Source of the DNA: Trichoplax adhaerens
Lineage: Eukaryota > Placozoa > Uniplacotomia > Trichoplacea > Trichoplacidae
Length of the DNA: 64,000 nt
Assembly (NCBI RefSeq): GCF_000150275.1
Contig: NW_002060964.1
Location: 858,975 to 922,974, forward strand
Reading direction: 5' to 3'
In this document: piece after piece, positions 24,579 through 39,500 of the stretch
How positions within the stretch are numbered: the first letter of the stretch is position 1
Layout of the letters: each line of letters begins with the position of its first letter
The notes under the pieces: generated by a model
What the model saw: only the letters and a program-made list of their open reading frames with translations
Databases searched by the model: none
What the model was told of the DNA's origin: nothing
Made by a program: the position numbers and the translations under genes

Positions 24579-27500
24579 ATGAAGGTTTTTCGTGCTATTG
24601 CCTTGACTCTATGGTGGGTCATGCATTTGGCAACGATACCGAGTTATGCTGATCTGCTACAACAACAATCATTTCCTTCTTTGTCACATAGCAAAGACAA
24701 ACATCATTCATTTATTCCTCGTCTTCAAGTCGATGGAGTGGAAACTCACTGGCCATTAACATCTCCTACAGTAACACTGTCGATTGATTTCTATGGGCAA
24801 GAGTTAATCATCGATTTAAGACGGAATGATCGATTAATCCCTGAAAACTTCCATCATACTTATCAAGGGAACGATGAAACAGTTCGCCATCAAGGTTTAT
24901 TTCAACCCTTTTGCCATTACCATGGCAGGATTAGAGCTTCTACTAGCCACCAGGTAGTAGCCTTAATGAATCAACTTCAGGCATTCAATTTATTTAATCA
25001 TTACTGCAATAAAGTAATTATGCTCATAAAAACGAGATCTGAAGGAGAAATCGATTCGCTCTTCCAGTATACAGTATAGTGTGTAGCCAATCCAATAATC
25101 TCGATCAATTACCATATTTCGAACTTTATCCTTAAACATATATGTATTTAAACAAGTAAACAGTCTGTAACTCGTCAAGTTTTCGACATTGAAAAATGCC
25201 CATTTGTATTTCCGAACTTGAAATTACTATAGCACGGCCATTAGCATATTTTCTCATCACAGCCGGCAGTTCGATCATTCATTTTTACTTTTTACCATGA
25301 CTCCATGCTCGCAATGTTTCACACATACACTACATCAAAGCTAATTTTCACCACAGTCTACTCGTACTATGTAAATACTGCACCAGTTCTTCTTTTTCTA
25401 GCTCGCTTTCAGTATATTTTATATTATCATCCATGACAGGTTATCATCCGTGTTATTAACTCCTTTCTACTGCACTGTAAACAATTTCACAGTTATTTTT
25501 ATACCTTGACTATTGATTTATGACATTTGCAAATACTAGAATTTACAAAATAGACCGTCGTCAGCGGAAAGAAATAGACTAATATTAACTTCTAATGGTT
25601 GATTAGAATAATAGTTTACAATTGGTAAATACAATTAGATTAGATACTATAATACAAATACGGGAAGAAGCAACGCGAAATTGAAACTACGTTAGAACAG
25701 ATAGGCAAGTGCGAATGATTTCGACTATCAAGTTTGCAATAGAACTTTTCCAAACGGAAACTTGAAACCAATCAGTTATTAGGTGTTGGTTAAAAAGCGA
25801 TCGCAAATATTGTATACGCCAACAATCATTATTAAAAGTGAGAATTTGCGTTGGGTAACAGTACTCTGAACTGCTATGTATGTACTCTAGAATACTAAGG
25901 CTAATTCTTAGCTGACATCTTAAATTTAATGTAAGAGGCGATATCATTTGCTTATGCTGCTCTTTACACCCTATTCAATCACACCTTTCTAGCAATAAAA
26001 CTTGCTACCTAATATCCTATTGAACAAATCGAAAATTTTCCGTTACAACAAATAATGAAGAAAATCTGAATATTTTTATCTTCCTTTACAATACTGAGTT
26101 GATCACGACAACACATCAAATGTCGCTTTCACCAAAAACAATTTCGACCCCCTTTTTGACAAATGATATCCTCCAAGAGCCAAGATTCGGGTGGCCCGTA
26201 CCCTATGGAAGGAATCGGTACTGGAAAGGATTTGTACTGTACGATGAAATCATCCTATCAAAATTAAAATATTTCACATACGTATTGACAAGGATAATGC
26301 CCTTAGTTACCTATAATTAAATTGTTGTCGATTGATCAATGACAGATTTTAACACAATATTCTCGCAGGGTGTACATCCGCATAAGAAAGATGACTGCTC
26401 GCAGTTTACAGTCGCTTTATTAACTTAGTATAAGCAATAGTAAAGTAGCAACGAATTCGCTTTCAAGCACTTCCAACTCCGTAGCAGCACTACCAATAAT
26501 ACAAAAGTTTAGAGACGTTATATGCTGGCATGCATGACTCTCTCGATATAATGTAATGTTATATAGTGTTCTAATGCTACATTGAAGTAAGCGTAGTAAC
26601 CTCAAATGTGCCTTATTAGTGGATTACAGTAAATTAATTTTTTTATACTATGAGTATGCTATTCCTTGAATAATTTAATCATTCTATTGCTTTTTCCATT
26701 GGAAATAGTCACAAATAGACAACGCGGCCATCAGTGCTTGCCAAGGTATTTCAGGCGTCTTTCAATACAAAAATCGAGATTACGGCATCAAACAACTCAA
26801 CGATAAAATTCATAGCATCTATCCTTTAAGTGATCTCTACAGCAAGCTCAACAATCCAGGTAAACCTTTGAAATTGATTGACAAGATCCACACCAGTAAG
26901 TACAATAAACTGCCGATTCAACAAGAGAACAATCACGCTCGTCAACGGCGGAATGTTTTAAGTCAAACCTTGTATGTAGAAATGGTTGTAGTCAATGATA
27001 AACGATCATACGGATTATTTAATAATATCACCGCTGTAGAGAGCTACACTATCCAAGTAAGTATTCAAAGCTAACCGAATTGCAATTATTTTAATTTTCA
27101 GGGCAGAATAAATATTTGAACCATCCGTACTCTCATCTGTAAATTAAGCATAATTACTCAATACCTAAGTAAATACAAGTATATGACAGCCACTTCATTC
27201 TTACCGTTGGTAGTAATATATCACACGCTAATAGTAATTTTGAATAAGCTAGACAATGTCCAGCGTAGATATCCACTAGGCAAAAATGAGAAACTCTTAC
27301 GTGGTGGTAGCTTGATTTTTACCCTTCGCTATAGCAATATTCATTCATACAACTAGTTAATCGCTGCAAAATCATTTAGACACACATAGCTGACGCTTTT
27401 GTTTTTGCTTCGTATCTACTTTATCACTGTATTGCTTTTATAACCATCATCGACTGTTCATTTGGTTTCATGATTACCTTACTACGAATTTAATTCTAGG

Positions 27501-29905
27501 TAATTAACACGGTGGATTTACGCTATAAGGCTATTAACGTTCGCGTTCTACTCGTTGGCATTGTTACCTGGTCACAGCAAGACCAAATTAACGTGACTGA
27601 TAGTGGAACTGCTACCCTAAGTCAATTTTCAGATTATGCTATTAAAACCTTACGATTAACAAATCCCTACGACAGTGCACAATTATTCACTGGTATCTTC
27701 CTTAAAAATGAAGCAGGTAAGAAAAATGACTGTATGACAGGTTACTCCATCGTATACCGTAAGTAGCAAGTCCTGACAAGCCAATATAAGCTTAAATGTT
27801 GATTAATTATCATGACCATTCTCAATATAGGCTTAAATATTGATTATCATTACCATTCTCAGGTATTGCCTATCTGTCTAGCATGTGCTATGGTAATTCC
27901 GTAGGTGTTATTGAGAATACTCTCAATATTCCCGCTGACACTATCGTCTCAGCGCATGAATTGGGCCACAACTTTGGCATGGATCATGACAACAGCCGCC
28001 ACTGCTCGTGCACATTCCAACCAGCCAATGCTACCAGTTGTATCATGGCTGCTATGGTCAGCCAGCCTTATGCGCAAACTTTTTCAAACTGCAGCGTCGC
28101 GGAAATGAAGAGTGGCCTTTCTCAAGGATTAGGATCATGTCTATGGAATATTCCAACTAAATTATTTACTAATCCAATATGCGGTAACGGTATACGAGAA
28201 ACCGGAGAAGAATGCGATTGTGGCTCACCAGCAGAATGTACAAGCAATTGCTGTAATGCCTCAACATGTAAATTGCATGCATCTGCTCAATGTGCAACTG
28301 GTCCTTGCTGTTCTAACTGTACATTTAAACAGAGATCGACACTTTGTCGTGCTGTAAGCAATGATTGCGATCTACCGGAATACTGTAGCGGAAATTCTGC
28401 TGAATGCCCAACTAATATATATAAGCAATCATCAACTAACTGTGGAAATAACACTGGATACTGCTATAAGGGGGCTTGCTTTACAGCCAACGCTCAATGT
28501 CGTCTGTTTTGGGGATCAACTGGAAGAGAAGCGGATAATTTATGCTGGAATATACTCAATACTCGAGGAAAGCCTGAAGGTTACTGCCAAAGAATTGCCA
28601 GTGGTCAGTATATTCCATGTGCCCCAGCTGATATTAAATGCGGAAAGCTGCAATGCGATTCTTCAACTAATTACCCACTTATTGCAATAATTGGCAACAT
28701 AACTATAATATCATTTACGCAGGTACAGTAATTTATAAAGTCATCCATAGTATTCGCCCAATAAATTTACTATGTACGAAAATCAATTCGCCAAACTAAA
28801 TTCCATATATAGCCTAATGTACGCTTCCAACTTTGAAATTAGGGAGCAGTAACATCATATTGTAAAAGCTTCACTGCCGATATAGGCGATAGCACTCAAG
28901 ACCCTGGATCAGTTTTAGATGGCACTAAATGCGGTAATCAAAAAATTTGCTTCAAGCAGCAATGCCGAAGCATCACGGCAGTATTAAACATTACACAATG
29001 TGATCCAGCTGACTGTTCCAATCATGGGGTAAGAATTATTTAACGATTCTAATTCATACTTTTATCAGCATAGCAAGTATTGGCAGGACTACACAAGAAA
29101 TACTTCACCCCGCCATATCCCTCTTTTGTATAGGGGATAAGGATAGTGCTGAAAAATTTCTTGAATGGTCCCTGGTGCCACTCAACATATTATACTGTAT
29201 CATCCGCACTATCATTACTCGGATATCACATCTGCTTCATTTCGCTGCTGCTGTATGTAGATATGCAATAATAAAGGACATTGCCACTGCGATTCTGGAT
29301 ATGCTCCTCCTAACTGCAGTAATCCTGGCAATGGAGGCAGTATAGATAGTCATGGAAATTCTACCGTTGCAACAGCTACAGGTAAAATTTGGAGAAGAAC
29401 CAGCTTGTCCTTGTATCTTGAAGCTATTTTCTTTTAAGTAGTTCTCAGTTATATTTATACACTAATTCACACGTCATTGTTCTAATTATCGTATACCCTA
29501 AAATGTGATATTATTGCCTTATAACATATTTGTATTTTATTTACGCTTCATCGCTCTTTGCCTGCGATTTATTTAAATCGACTAATGAATGAATCTACGT
29601 AATCGGATTTCAAAATATCATTGATTTGGTATGTTGTACTCACGAGCTGAAAGCATGCATTGGTTCCATTGAATTGGATTTAGCTACAGTAGCATCACAG
29701 ATTCAACTATATGTTAAATTTAATCCGCTTGTTTGTAGAATTATTTCTATTTTATTGATAAAAGTTTTTCTTCAAAATTTTCAATCTTATAGATCTCGTC
29801 GTTATATCTCCGTCAGCAACTACACCAAATGGTACAATACGAAATCAAGGCATTCAAAGCATTTATCTAACACTGCTGTGGTTTGCACTATTTCTGTTGA
29901 TTTAA
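24579..29905 (+). CDS. ADAM metalloprotease-disintegrin, gene 4 (short stalk, GPI-like tail)
   Basis: Predicted zinc metalloprotease of 739 residues; the exon lengths sum to an intact frame. Exons: 24579-24953 (signal peptide AIALTLWWVMHLATIPSYA, prodomain with FCHYHG), 26709-27056 (prodomain end, furin-like RQRR, protease start), 27500-27716, 27863-28722 (HELGHNFGMDHD zinc site, Met-turn CIMAA, disintegrin loop CDLPEYC, Cys-rich), 28843-29028, 29261-29381 (EGF-like CNNKGHCHCDSGYAPPNC), 29793-29905 (about 20 residues, then IYLTLLWFALFLLI and TAA). The C-terminus, a hydrophobic stretch directly before the stop, is typical of a GPI-attachment signal. Exons 3, 4 and 5 have exactly the lengths of genes 2 and 5. 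There is no separate stalk exon between EGF and tail. The ATG at 24579 was chosen because the signal peptide follows it directly. Confidence 0.9.
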
Positions 29906-30102
29906 TACTTCTAAATCTGAAATTGTATACTACAGCGATAACAACTAGTGCTTTTATCCTCATTCCGATGAATTTGGAATCGGGCTAAAGTAATCACTTA
30001 AATATGTGTAGTACTGTGTAACAGTTTTATCCTAGCTTTGGTATATATTCATATCAAGTATTGTAGAAGTGCTAGATACCCCATGGATGTACTAGAGTTT
30101 CA

Positions 30103-30108
30103 AATAAA
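30103..30108 (+). promoter_or_regulatory. candidate poly(A) signal of ADAM gene 4
   Basis: AATAAA about 200 bases after the stop codon. Inferred from motif and position. Confidence 0.4.
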
Positions 30109-30150
30109 ACAGTAAATTTAATAACTTTACTCAGTAACGATCTAGCTACT

Positions 30151-30429
30151 ACACAGTACACGGTATAAAGTTACTGAACCTCTGACAGGTCTACGACAAA
30201 TGGTAATACTATCTGTTAAATGAGCACATTATCGTAAACCGTCAGCAAAGCGACGGGAGTTTGCACTAGTATATTTTCAAACTTGCTAGACCCAAGCATT
30301 ACACAGTACACGGTATAAAGTTACTGAACCTCTGACAGGTCTACTGAGTACGACAAATGGTAATACTATCTGTTAAATGAGCACATTATCGTAAACCCTC
30401 AGCAAAGCGACGGGAGTTTGCACTAGTAT
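30151..30429. repeat. direct duplication, two copies about 150 bases apart
   Basis: The block starting ACACAGTACACGGTATAAAG at 30151 recurs at 30301, and both end in GGGAGTTTGCACTAGTAT. The second copy has a small insertion (CTGAGTA) and one substitution. About 30 bases of unique sequence separate the copies, so this is a recent local duplication. Confidence 0.9.
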
Positions 30430-30834
30430 TCATTATTTATACGCATCATTGAATAAGCCATTTTCTCTTGCACCTCAATCACTGCAACAATAAAATTAAA
30501 AGTGTTAATGTTACAAGATGCAATACGGCTATTTCTTTCTTACTTTAGATCGATTGATCAATTACGCTATCATGATTGAGCTATGCTTTTAACGTAGCAT
30601 GAAACGATAAAATTGAACATTAATGAACTCTAATTATGTTAGTGGCGTTGAGAATAAGATTCATATGACCACATTATGAGAAAATTGTGTTCATATTAAT
30701 ACATTTGATTTCTTGATCTTTGTCGAAAAGGCACCATATTAACGTACTTCTGTCGATGCATTTATTACCTTATTACTATCGTAGATGACCTATTTTTTAT
30801 TTATGAGAGTACTCTATATAGACTAATAGCAGCG

Positions 30835-31382
30835 TGTAATGTAACTAGTATTGTGATTGTAGACTGTTAGCCATCTTTAGTATAATGTACGATAGATATT
30901 TATCCTAAGAGATATTTGGTAGCTATAACTATAGACTGTAGTGGTATAGACTCTATGCTAGAGTACAGATGGCTATATACAGTAAATTGTTGAGTTACTA
31001 ATAAGACTATAGGTAAAAATAGAACTGTAAATCATATTTCAGGATATGGTTAATTCATTGTACTTTGGCTGGTGTGAATAATGTCTGCGTAAGTACTGTA
31101 GTCGTATCCATATTGGATTAATGATGGTCCGCAGTAGAATAGTCTTACTAAGAATAATTTAACTATGTGTAATATAAGGTAAAAGGTTGCCATTCGGATT
31201 GTAGCTGCGAATGCTACGAAAAGTATAAAAGCATGCAACTTTAGATTATTTCAGTTAGTTCGTTGTAGAAGTCATTAGTAGTAGTATTCGGCTATAGTAG
31301 AACTGTGTGCAGTTAATCTTTGTATGAGATTCATTAAAGCCCTTATTTTTCTAAAATTTGGAATCTCGTGATTGGTATATAT
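30835..31382. repeat. dispersed 0.55-kb repeat, copy A
   Basis: Nearly identical to 60044-60589 in the same orientation, from TGTAATGTAAC to ATTGGTATATAT. It has no terminal inverted repeats that I can see. A 62-codon frame on the minus strand (31050-31238) stays open in both copies, but the few differences change amino acids. That fits a young non-coding repeat better than a gene. Confidence 0.85.
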
Positions 31383-33513
31383 ACTCAGCGGTATTTCGAT
31401 AACGATAACTTAAATTTTTAAACAATTCTTGATATATAACTAAAGTTTCCAAGCAGTATAAGATATACAACTAGTAACATAATCAATAACTACGGAAAAG
31501 GGATAAATTAATAACCTTGCCCCATAAGAATAATGTCAATATATAATCGTCCAATATAGGATGAAAGGAAAGGTTGTACTACTCATCATAAGCATAAATT
31601 ATAATTATCAACACAACCCGCTGGTCTGGTAATACTTGTTGGTGCTTGAAACTTTTTAAAATATATAGAACCTTTGTTCTGCTAAGTAAAGGCACATTAT
31701 ATCTTTATTATCCAGCAATGTCTTATTCAGTTATAAATATCAGAAATCGTATAATAAAATGAGTTAGAGATCTACAGGAAAATGATGAAAGCCACCTGCT
31801 ACTCATGTACAATATTGGCCAAATTAAATATTTTGAAAGGAAGATAATAATTGTTACGTCAGAATATCCCATCGAGCAAGAAAATAACAGTAAAATAAAT
31901 GAAATCTCTGCAGCACCATTTAGGAAATAATAAATGATGATTGCTCTCCTTATTATTTTAGTAAAAGATTTGATAGATAGATAGTATATCCTTGTTGGTC
32001 TAATCATAGAAAATAGTCAATTACTCGATGATATCCCAGTGTGCTAAAAATAAATAGCTGTATCTCTATTATCGTCTACATCGAGCACGACTGAAAACAG
32101 TAGACGATGAATATTAAACAATACAGCCATCATCTGTATTTTCATGCTAACCAAAATGCTAAATGAGAGCCCTACCAACGTTCTGCATTTGTTTTAAATG
32201 CTTAACTGGGTTATATTATACTTTCTTTTAACGTATGCATGTAGTGAGCGAAAATGATTAAGAGGATATTACATATGAACCCTTAGGAAGTTACTATGAA
32301 ATGACAGGATACCTCTGTTAGGTTGATCAAGAAAAGAAAACCCAGTAACCCAGCGAGTTGCATCATCTTTCTATTCATTATTCATATTCAACATGATCTA
32401 AAATAGTAAACGCTTATTACTACGATACTAAATTATTGCCTTTAGTGAAATGATGTTCATAAGGGAAAAATTCTCTTTGTTATCCTAGATAATACAGAGC
32501 TTAGTTTGTCTTTCAAGATTATACCCTATCCCTCTATGATCAATTAACACTCACAAAAATCTGTCTTGATGGAACATTATAATTCATCGACTCTGCGAAT
32601 CTATCAATGTACCTAATCTTTAAACTTTAATGACAATCCATACTGATGTAATTAATAGTTAATGCCTTTCACTACGGCAACATTGGGCATTGATTAATAC
32701 TTATGTACACTCACAATTATTTATCTAGGACTTGATAATAAAATAAGGTTGAACAATGCTTCGGTGTTAACTTTTAGATAATATTTGTTATAAGCATCCG
32801 ACATAAACTATTGCCGTATTCAACTCATCCTCCATCAAACGAGTCATTAATGAATATATCGTCCAATTCTTTCATAAGATAAATCATTACTATTATCTCT
32901 GACTACAATAAAGTATCGAATTTACTATACTCCAAACTTCAGTCTAGAGGATAAAAATGGGCAAGACTAATTTTAAAAATTTTTTTCAATAACTTCAATA
33001 ATTTACTTTTGAATGGAACGACCTCATGGTGTTTTTAGTTTATCCTGATTTTCTTCTATACATTGGGTGTCGACGGACTCCAGCAGAGAGAAGAAGATGA
33101 AAAGGTCAATATCCGCCATGAAGAAAGAAAGAGTATCCGTACTGGATCATGTTTCCAATCATCATGTTTTATGATGATCGAGTCAGTCGCTAAATATAGC
33201 CTACCTATATCCCATAATAGGTTTAATTAACTAACAACGAACTCTCGAATCTGATTTCCCACTTGGATATCTGTAGTGCGGTCGTATTTTGAAGCTAATC
33301 ATTTATCAGTTGAATAATTTTTATGGTTCTTATCTGATTCCCCTAACTACTGAACTATTTTACAACTAGCCTCTCATATTCCTCTACATCGCTTTAGTAA
33401 GATATTTGCTTATCATTATTTGTAATTTGTTTTAAATAGTACATTTGAACTAAAGTAACTAATAAATTTTCCTCTATTCCCTGCTATTTGTTCCGCTATC
33501 TTAGATCATAACG

Positions 33514-36500
33514 ATGCAGATTGCGTCAAGAAATGAAATTCTTGTCTATGCGTATTTGATTGTGATCTTATCTAGCGCATTATGTACTTCAGCACAAACT
33601 TCTAGATTAACTAAAAAACAACAACATTATTTGCGATCTCAAGGTATAGTCAATTATTACGTCTTCGAACCGTACCTGGAAGAGAAAAACCAACCCATTA
33701 CATGGCCATTGACATCACCAAAATCGTCAATTACTCTTGATTTCTTTGGTTCTGAACTAACATTTGATCTGAAATTAAACGATGGTTTACTAAGCCGCCA
33801 TTTTCACCACACGTATCAGCAAGGCCAAGATAAGAAGCGTGTAGAAGGTTTATCGCGTCCATTTTGTTACTATCATGGTCAAATTAGACAAGCAGAACAT
33901 GTAAGTAAACCATTCACATTTATGCCATCTTGAATCATAATCTAAAACGTGGCTTACGTTAGCCATAATCACTAGTTCGTACATTGTTTCAGTCTTCAAA
34001 TCGCACGATGAAAATACGAACATTTTGTAGGACCAAATCAGTGGAATGACCAAATAAAATATAGCTACACTTACATACCTATATAAGGAATAATCGATCA
34101 ACACGATATTAAATTGAACATGTTAACAATGAATACATTTCATCCCCATCAGTTTAGCCTCAACTGAAAAAATAACTCATCAGAGCGATAAACAAGAATG
34201 GGATGTAAATAAATTCCTTGCATAACAGCATCCATATTGAATAGTTAAATAACATGTTATCGTAGAAGTAATAAATTCATCACTGTATCCATGCTAGGCA
34301 ATTAGGTACCGTACATACACTTTAGTCATTTTCCAATCGATTCATCATCAAGTTTCTCCAGTATCATGATAAAAATAAATAATCCTATACTTATGCTGAG
34401 TTATGCATCTGTATGATACTCGACATACAGTTGAGTAGCAATCCTAACAAGATCGAGTCTTATCCACATGTATATGAGAATCTACTGTACTGTGTACTGT
34501 ATACGTGCTGTATAGTCAAGAGTATTTAATGACTGGGACTGCAAAAAATATATTCACCACATACATACCATCCATAAATCATAATCGAACAACATAAATC
34601 TGCTTATCAGAGGGACTAAGTCACAGTTAGTAAAAAATCGAATAGTGACCCATTTCTGGAACTAGAAATTGAATTCCAATCACATCCGTGTTGTATGTTG
34701 ATAATCTTATCGCTACTGTAATTGATGGAAGCAATTTTCATTGGATCCATTTCCAACGATAAAGTTAATTAATGAATCTTAAACAAAACTGTTTTTCCAT
34801 ACCCGTACTAGGCAGTGGGGTATTTACTTACAAAATTACCCAGAATAACTACCGTACTATTCATGCATATCTTCATAAATTATAGTTAGACACGATTTTA
34901 TTAGCGATAAGAATTGCAAAGGAACAGGACTTGTTCATATGCATTTCTATACTTTTGACTCAACTAATTTCTCATCACGGCTTGGATAAGCAAAAGCAAG
35001 TTTTATTCATTGCATGTTTCCATACTGTAAGATCGAACGATAATTCATAACTAAGACTATAAATTGTAGTTAAACCTAATCAATGCAATTTTATACACGT
35101 CCAATGTATATAATATGTTTAGTGTAACATATATGATGCATAATCTAATAATTTCTTTCGACCGGAACGAAATAAATCTATATCATATACGCTTATACAA
35201 CCGATAAATAGCGAAATAATATCTTGTTTTTAGAACTGCTAGAGAAAGTTGGAAGTACATGCTGTATATTAACACTTCCAGTATTTAGAGGAAGTCTATG
35301 TTTGTATAGTAATACAAATGAGCCTTTATCGTATACTGCAATAGAAGAAGCATCCTTACAGATATCATTAAATTTGTTTTATATTTCTAAATCTATTTCT
35401 GTTTATTCCTTATTTATAAGACTCAAGATCATGTTGCTATAGCGGCATGTCGGGGATTAGAGGGAACATTCGAATATCGTGGAAAGAACTATGCAATTCT
35501 ACCTGTTGATAACCAAATTCATATCCTTTATCGCCAAGAGGATAGCCATGACAGTTTAAACGATTTTACTCGACAACATCGATGTGATTATGCTGTTGCA
35601 GAGGGGAATGATGATAGGCGTAAGATGATGCAAGAACAAAGGCAAGCCAGTCATCAACGCCGACGTCGTAATGCTCTTAACGAAACCAAATATTTGGAAT
35701 TAGTTTTAGTCAACGATAAGCGATCCTACGATTTATTTAATGGTAATTTGACAACACTGGAAAGTCATACTATTCAAGTAAGTACGATGATTTAATAACC
35801 TAATTATACAGTAAAACTAATTTCTCATACGTCTGGCTTACGCTTTTTGACCCCGATTACATTGCCTCCATGAATTAGAAAATCTGATCAATTTTGAATA
35901 GATTAGAACATTAAGTATGATTAGGTTACATATGAAAAATTTTGAGATTCTCCTCCCTTAATCATTTCTATTATCTTTCGAGCTAAAAAAATCAATTATA
36001 AACCCCTATCACTATGTACTTTAGTAAAATCACGATATTAGATATTTTTGATAAACACTCTTAACTGTAATCAATTATATCATAATTAGTATTCGGCTTT
36101 AAATCAAACCCGCAGCTTCGTACTATTTCATTGTTGATATGATGCGATAAATAATTTAATTACCGAACTTCAAATCATTTTTTATTCGGATTTTAAGGTA
36201 TACGCATAATCTAATAAAATCGAAGGCAATTACCCGAGTAAACAGCCTGAAATAAGACCGATTTATTGACAGAAAAGATGCATTCCTGTAAAACCAGTAT
36301 TGAAACTGATTTCTCATTAGCATAAGCCACAATGTGTTTCAAGTTTTTAAATTCTTGTTACATGCCTCTCAACACCATTATTAGAAATAATACCATAAGA
36401 ATGACTAAATTTACACAGTATAATAAGTCTTTAAAGGTCAAATAGTCATTGACGCCGACTAAAAGCTAATTCGAGCGCTACTATTCTATGATAACGCAAA

Positions 36501-39500
36501 CATCCTCATTTTAACAATTATCATCGCCAAAGGGTAGAAAGACTATTCTATCCCATTTGAATAGCTTTAAGTTAAGGCATATTCAATAGTGATGACTCAG
36601 ATAACATTGAGACGATAGTTATTGAAAAGGCTATCTTAAATGACAGTATCACTTATTATACCGTGAGAATTAATAAGAAACAAAATAATGCAAGGATAGA
36701 CGGTTTGGCGTAAACAATGCAAATTATTGTTATCTAAGTTCTTTCTTCAAGCATTTTAAGATTGATTTTCAGGTTGATTTTCAATTTTCGGTAAAGCACT
36801 CTATGCTCATTATTAAGTCAAGTCCAAAGGAAGTATAATTAGTGAACGTTGTAAATCTTTCATTGATGACAATGTCCGATTAAGCATTTGTCCTCGACTC
36901 AATAGGCTCCCAATTGTACGGAAAAGGATTTATTGATCTAATTAATAGATAATATAGAAGTCTGATGCCTAAATAATGCAATGTTCAAAGACAGTTCTTT
37001 AAATAACATATCAATTTATAATCTTAAATTGAAACGATTATGATTAATCTTTATCTCTTTTATTTTTACTGATTTATTTTACTCGCTAATGTAGCTATTA
37101 TAATTAATGAATAATTCTTCTAAACTTCTGGATAAGTTTAATATTATATAGTTACACTTTATTTATTGAACGTAGATATAGATTTGATCGTCTTATAAGA
37201 CTACTAAGGATGATAGCACTATTAATTTCAACTCAATATTACTCTAGATTGCTAATGGCGTTGATCTACGTTACAAAACCATTCAAATTCGTGTAGCATT
37301 AATTGGTATCGTTACATGGTCTGTGCAAGATCCAATTACAGTCACGGCAGACGCTTCGGCAACACTAACCAAGTTTGCTAATTATTCACGCCTAGTCTTA
37401 AAATCTATTCATGCTTATGATAGTGCTCAACTCTTGACTGGAATCAGTTTAACCGGAAAATCAGGTAAGTTTATTCTCGATACAATATTTGATAGTAGTA
37501 AACAACGGCAAAGAAATTTGATTTAATAGCCTTACCGAACCAGTTGAATACCGTATTCATCTAGTAATAAGTGCCATACTACTCAAACGACCACTGGTTC
37601 AGATCTGCTAAGGAATAGAATTATTTTTTCTAGCTGCACCGAGCTTCCAAGTTGCCAATAATATTAATTATAAGTGATCTCTCTTTCTACAGTCAACATT
37701 AATAGCAAATTCAGCATACACTTATAGTATAGTTTATGATAGAAAGCAACTGCAAATCTTCTTTTTACCCTAGTTCATGCTTTGATGTCTTCTCTGTTTT
37801 GCTGTATCGATCGATAACTTTTCAAACCACTGCCCAACGGAAAGGCAGACATATATTTTATGCAAATGTACGCTTATACGTGCTCGAGTCATGAAAAATT
37901 TCCGGTATCTTAGATCATCTTATTATCAGTTGATATTTTAACATCGGCGATATTTTGTTACTCTATTAAGTATTCAAGTCAATGTCAATTAAATTAAATA
38001 TAAAATAGCAAGGAAAGTACACGTTACAGGCTCTAGATAGCGAATCAATCGCCTATAGCTTTACTAAAATGCAAATTCTATCTTAACTAAAGCGCTTTTT
38101 TTTCATACATTTATATCTATTGCATCTTGCTTACGTAGCCAAACTTCTTAAGAAATTTGTGCCATATCGGATTTCACTATCTATCTCCTCACTCCTTTAA
38201 ATTATGATTTAATACCCAACCTATCTCCCCGCAATGCCTGTCACTTACATCAATATACTAATGAAATAAATGTATTCGGTTTCATGTATAATATAGTATT
38301 GATAGTTACATTAGAACTGATATAGCTAAATCAGCTATGACTAATGTATAGGTAGAAATAAAAATTTGAATTGCCAAAAGTAGCCAAAATGAAACAGTAT
38401 GCTATTTATTCTATCTAGGTCTAGCCTATGTCTCAACTATGTGCCTATCCAATGCAGTGGGTATTTCCCATAACTCCAAAAATGTTGATCAAGTTGCCGC
38501 TATCCTTTCTCATGAAATTGGGCACGTTTTCGGTATGAATCATGATACTGGACGAACTTGCACCTGTGTTTATAAACCTAGTAGTGCCAAGATATGCGTT
38601 ATGTCTAGTGTACTCTCGCAGCCCTATCCGCAATCATTTTCAAGTTGTAGTGTTGCAGATTTAAATAAGAGCCTACAGGAAGGATTAGGCTCCTGCTTAT
38701 TTAATCAACCTACAAAATTAGCAACAGCACCAAAATGTGGTAATGGATTCGTTGAAGTAGGAGAAGAATGCGATTGTGGCTCGGTAGCAGAATGTACTAA
38801 TCAATGTTGTAACGCCACAACGTGTAAACTCCGTGCTTCAGCAAAGTGTGCTTCAGGTCCTTGCTGTCATAATTGCCAGTATAAAGCAAAATCAATACTC
38901 TGTCGTGGAGCGATCAATGACTGTGATCTGCCAGAATATTGTAGTGGTAAGTCAGAATTATGTCCAGCTAATATGGTAAAACAAAATGCGCTACAATGCT
39001 CCAGAAATACTGGTTATTGCTATAATGGGGCATGCTTAACCATTGATGCACAATGTCGAACACTATGGGGACCACATAGTGCAGATGCAGCTAGTATTTG
39101 TTGGAATCGGCTTAATGTTATGGGAAATCAATATGGATATTGTAAGAGATCTAGTAGTGGAGCTTATACTGGTTGTAGTGCAGCCAATGTTCGTTGTGGT
39201 AAACTACATTGCTGGACTAATGCTTCAGCGCCAGTAATAGGTGCTACTTGGAGATTGGCAACAGTTACATTTACTCAGGTAGTGGAGAAGAAGATGTATT
39301 AGAATTAAATTTTATGTAATAAATTTAGCTACCTTGACCATTTCATATTAAAATTGAAAGTGATCAATTAAAACCATAACTAATCTATTTCTACTCTCAA
39401 TTGTAATTTAGGGAAGCGCTCAAATACCATGTAAGAGCATTTCAATCGATTTAGGTAATGATATTCCTGATCCAGGTATTGTCATCGATGGAACCAAATG

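Larger units (their letters stand above)
30109..33513. other. intergenic region between ADAM genes 4 and 5
   Basis: It contains a 130-150-base direct duplication (30151-30429) and one copy of a 0.55-kb dispersed repeat (30835-31382). The rest, about 31400-33513, shows no gene that I can support. The open frames there are short, hydrophobic and AT-driven. Confidence 0.5.

Noticed and set aside
31050..31238. A 62-codon frame with a copy at 60260-60448 as a conserved small gene
   Set aside because: Both lie inside the dispersed 0.55-kb repeat. The whole repeat, not just the frame, is conserved, and the few differences change amino acids.
31723..32007. A 94-codon hydrophobic minus-strand frame between ADAM genes 4 and 5
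   Set aside because: Ile/Phe/Ser/Tyr-rich composition is expected from AT-rich DNA; no domain, signal or splice context supports it.
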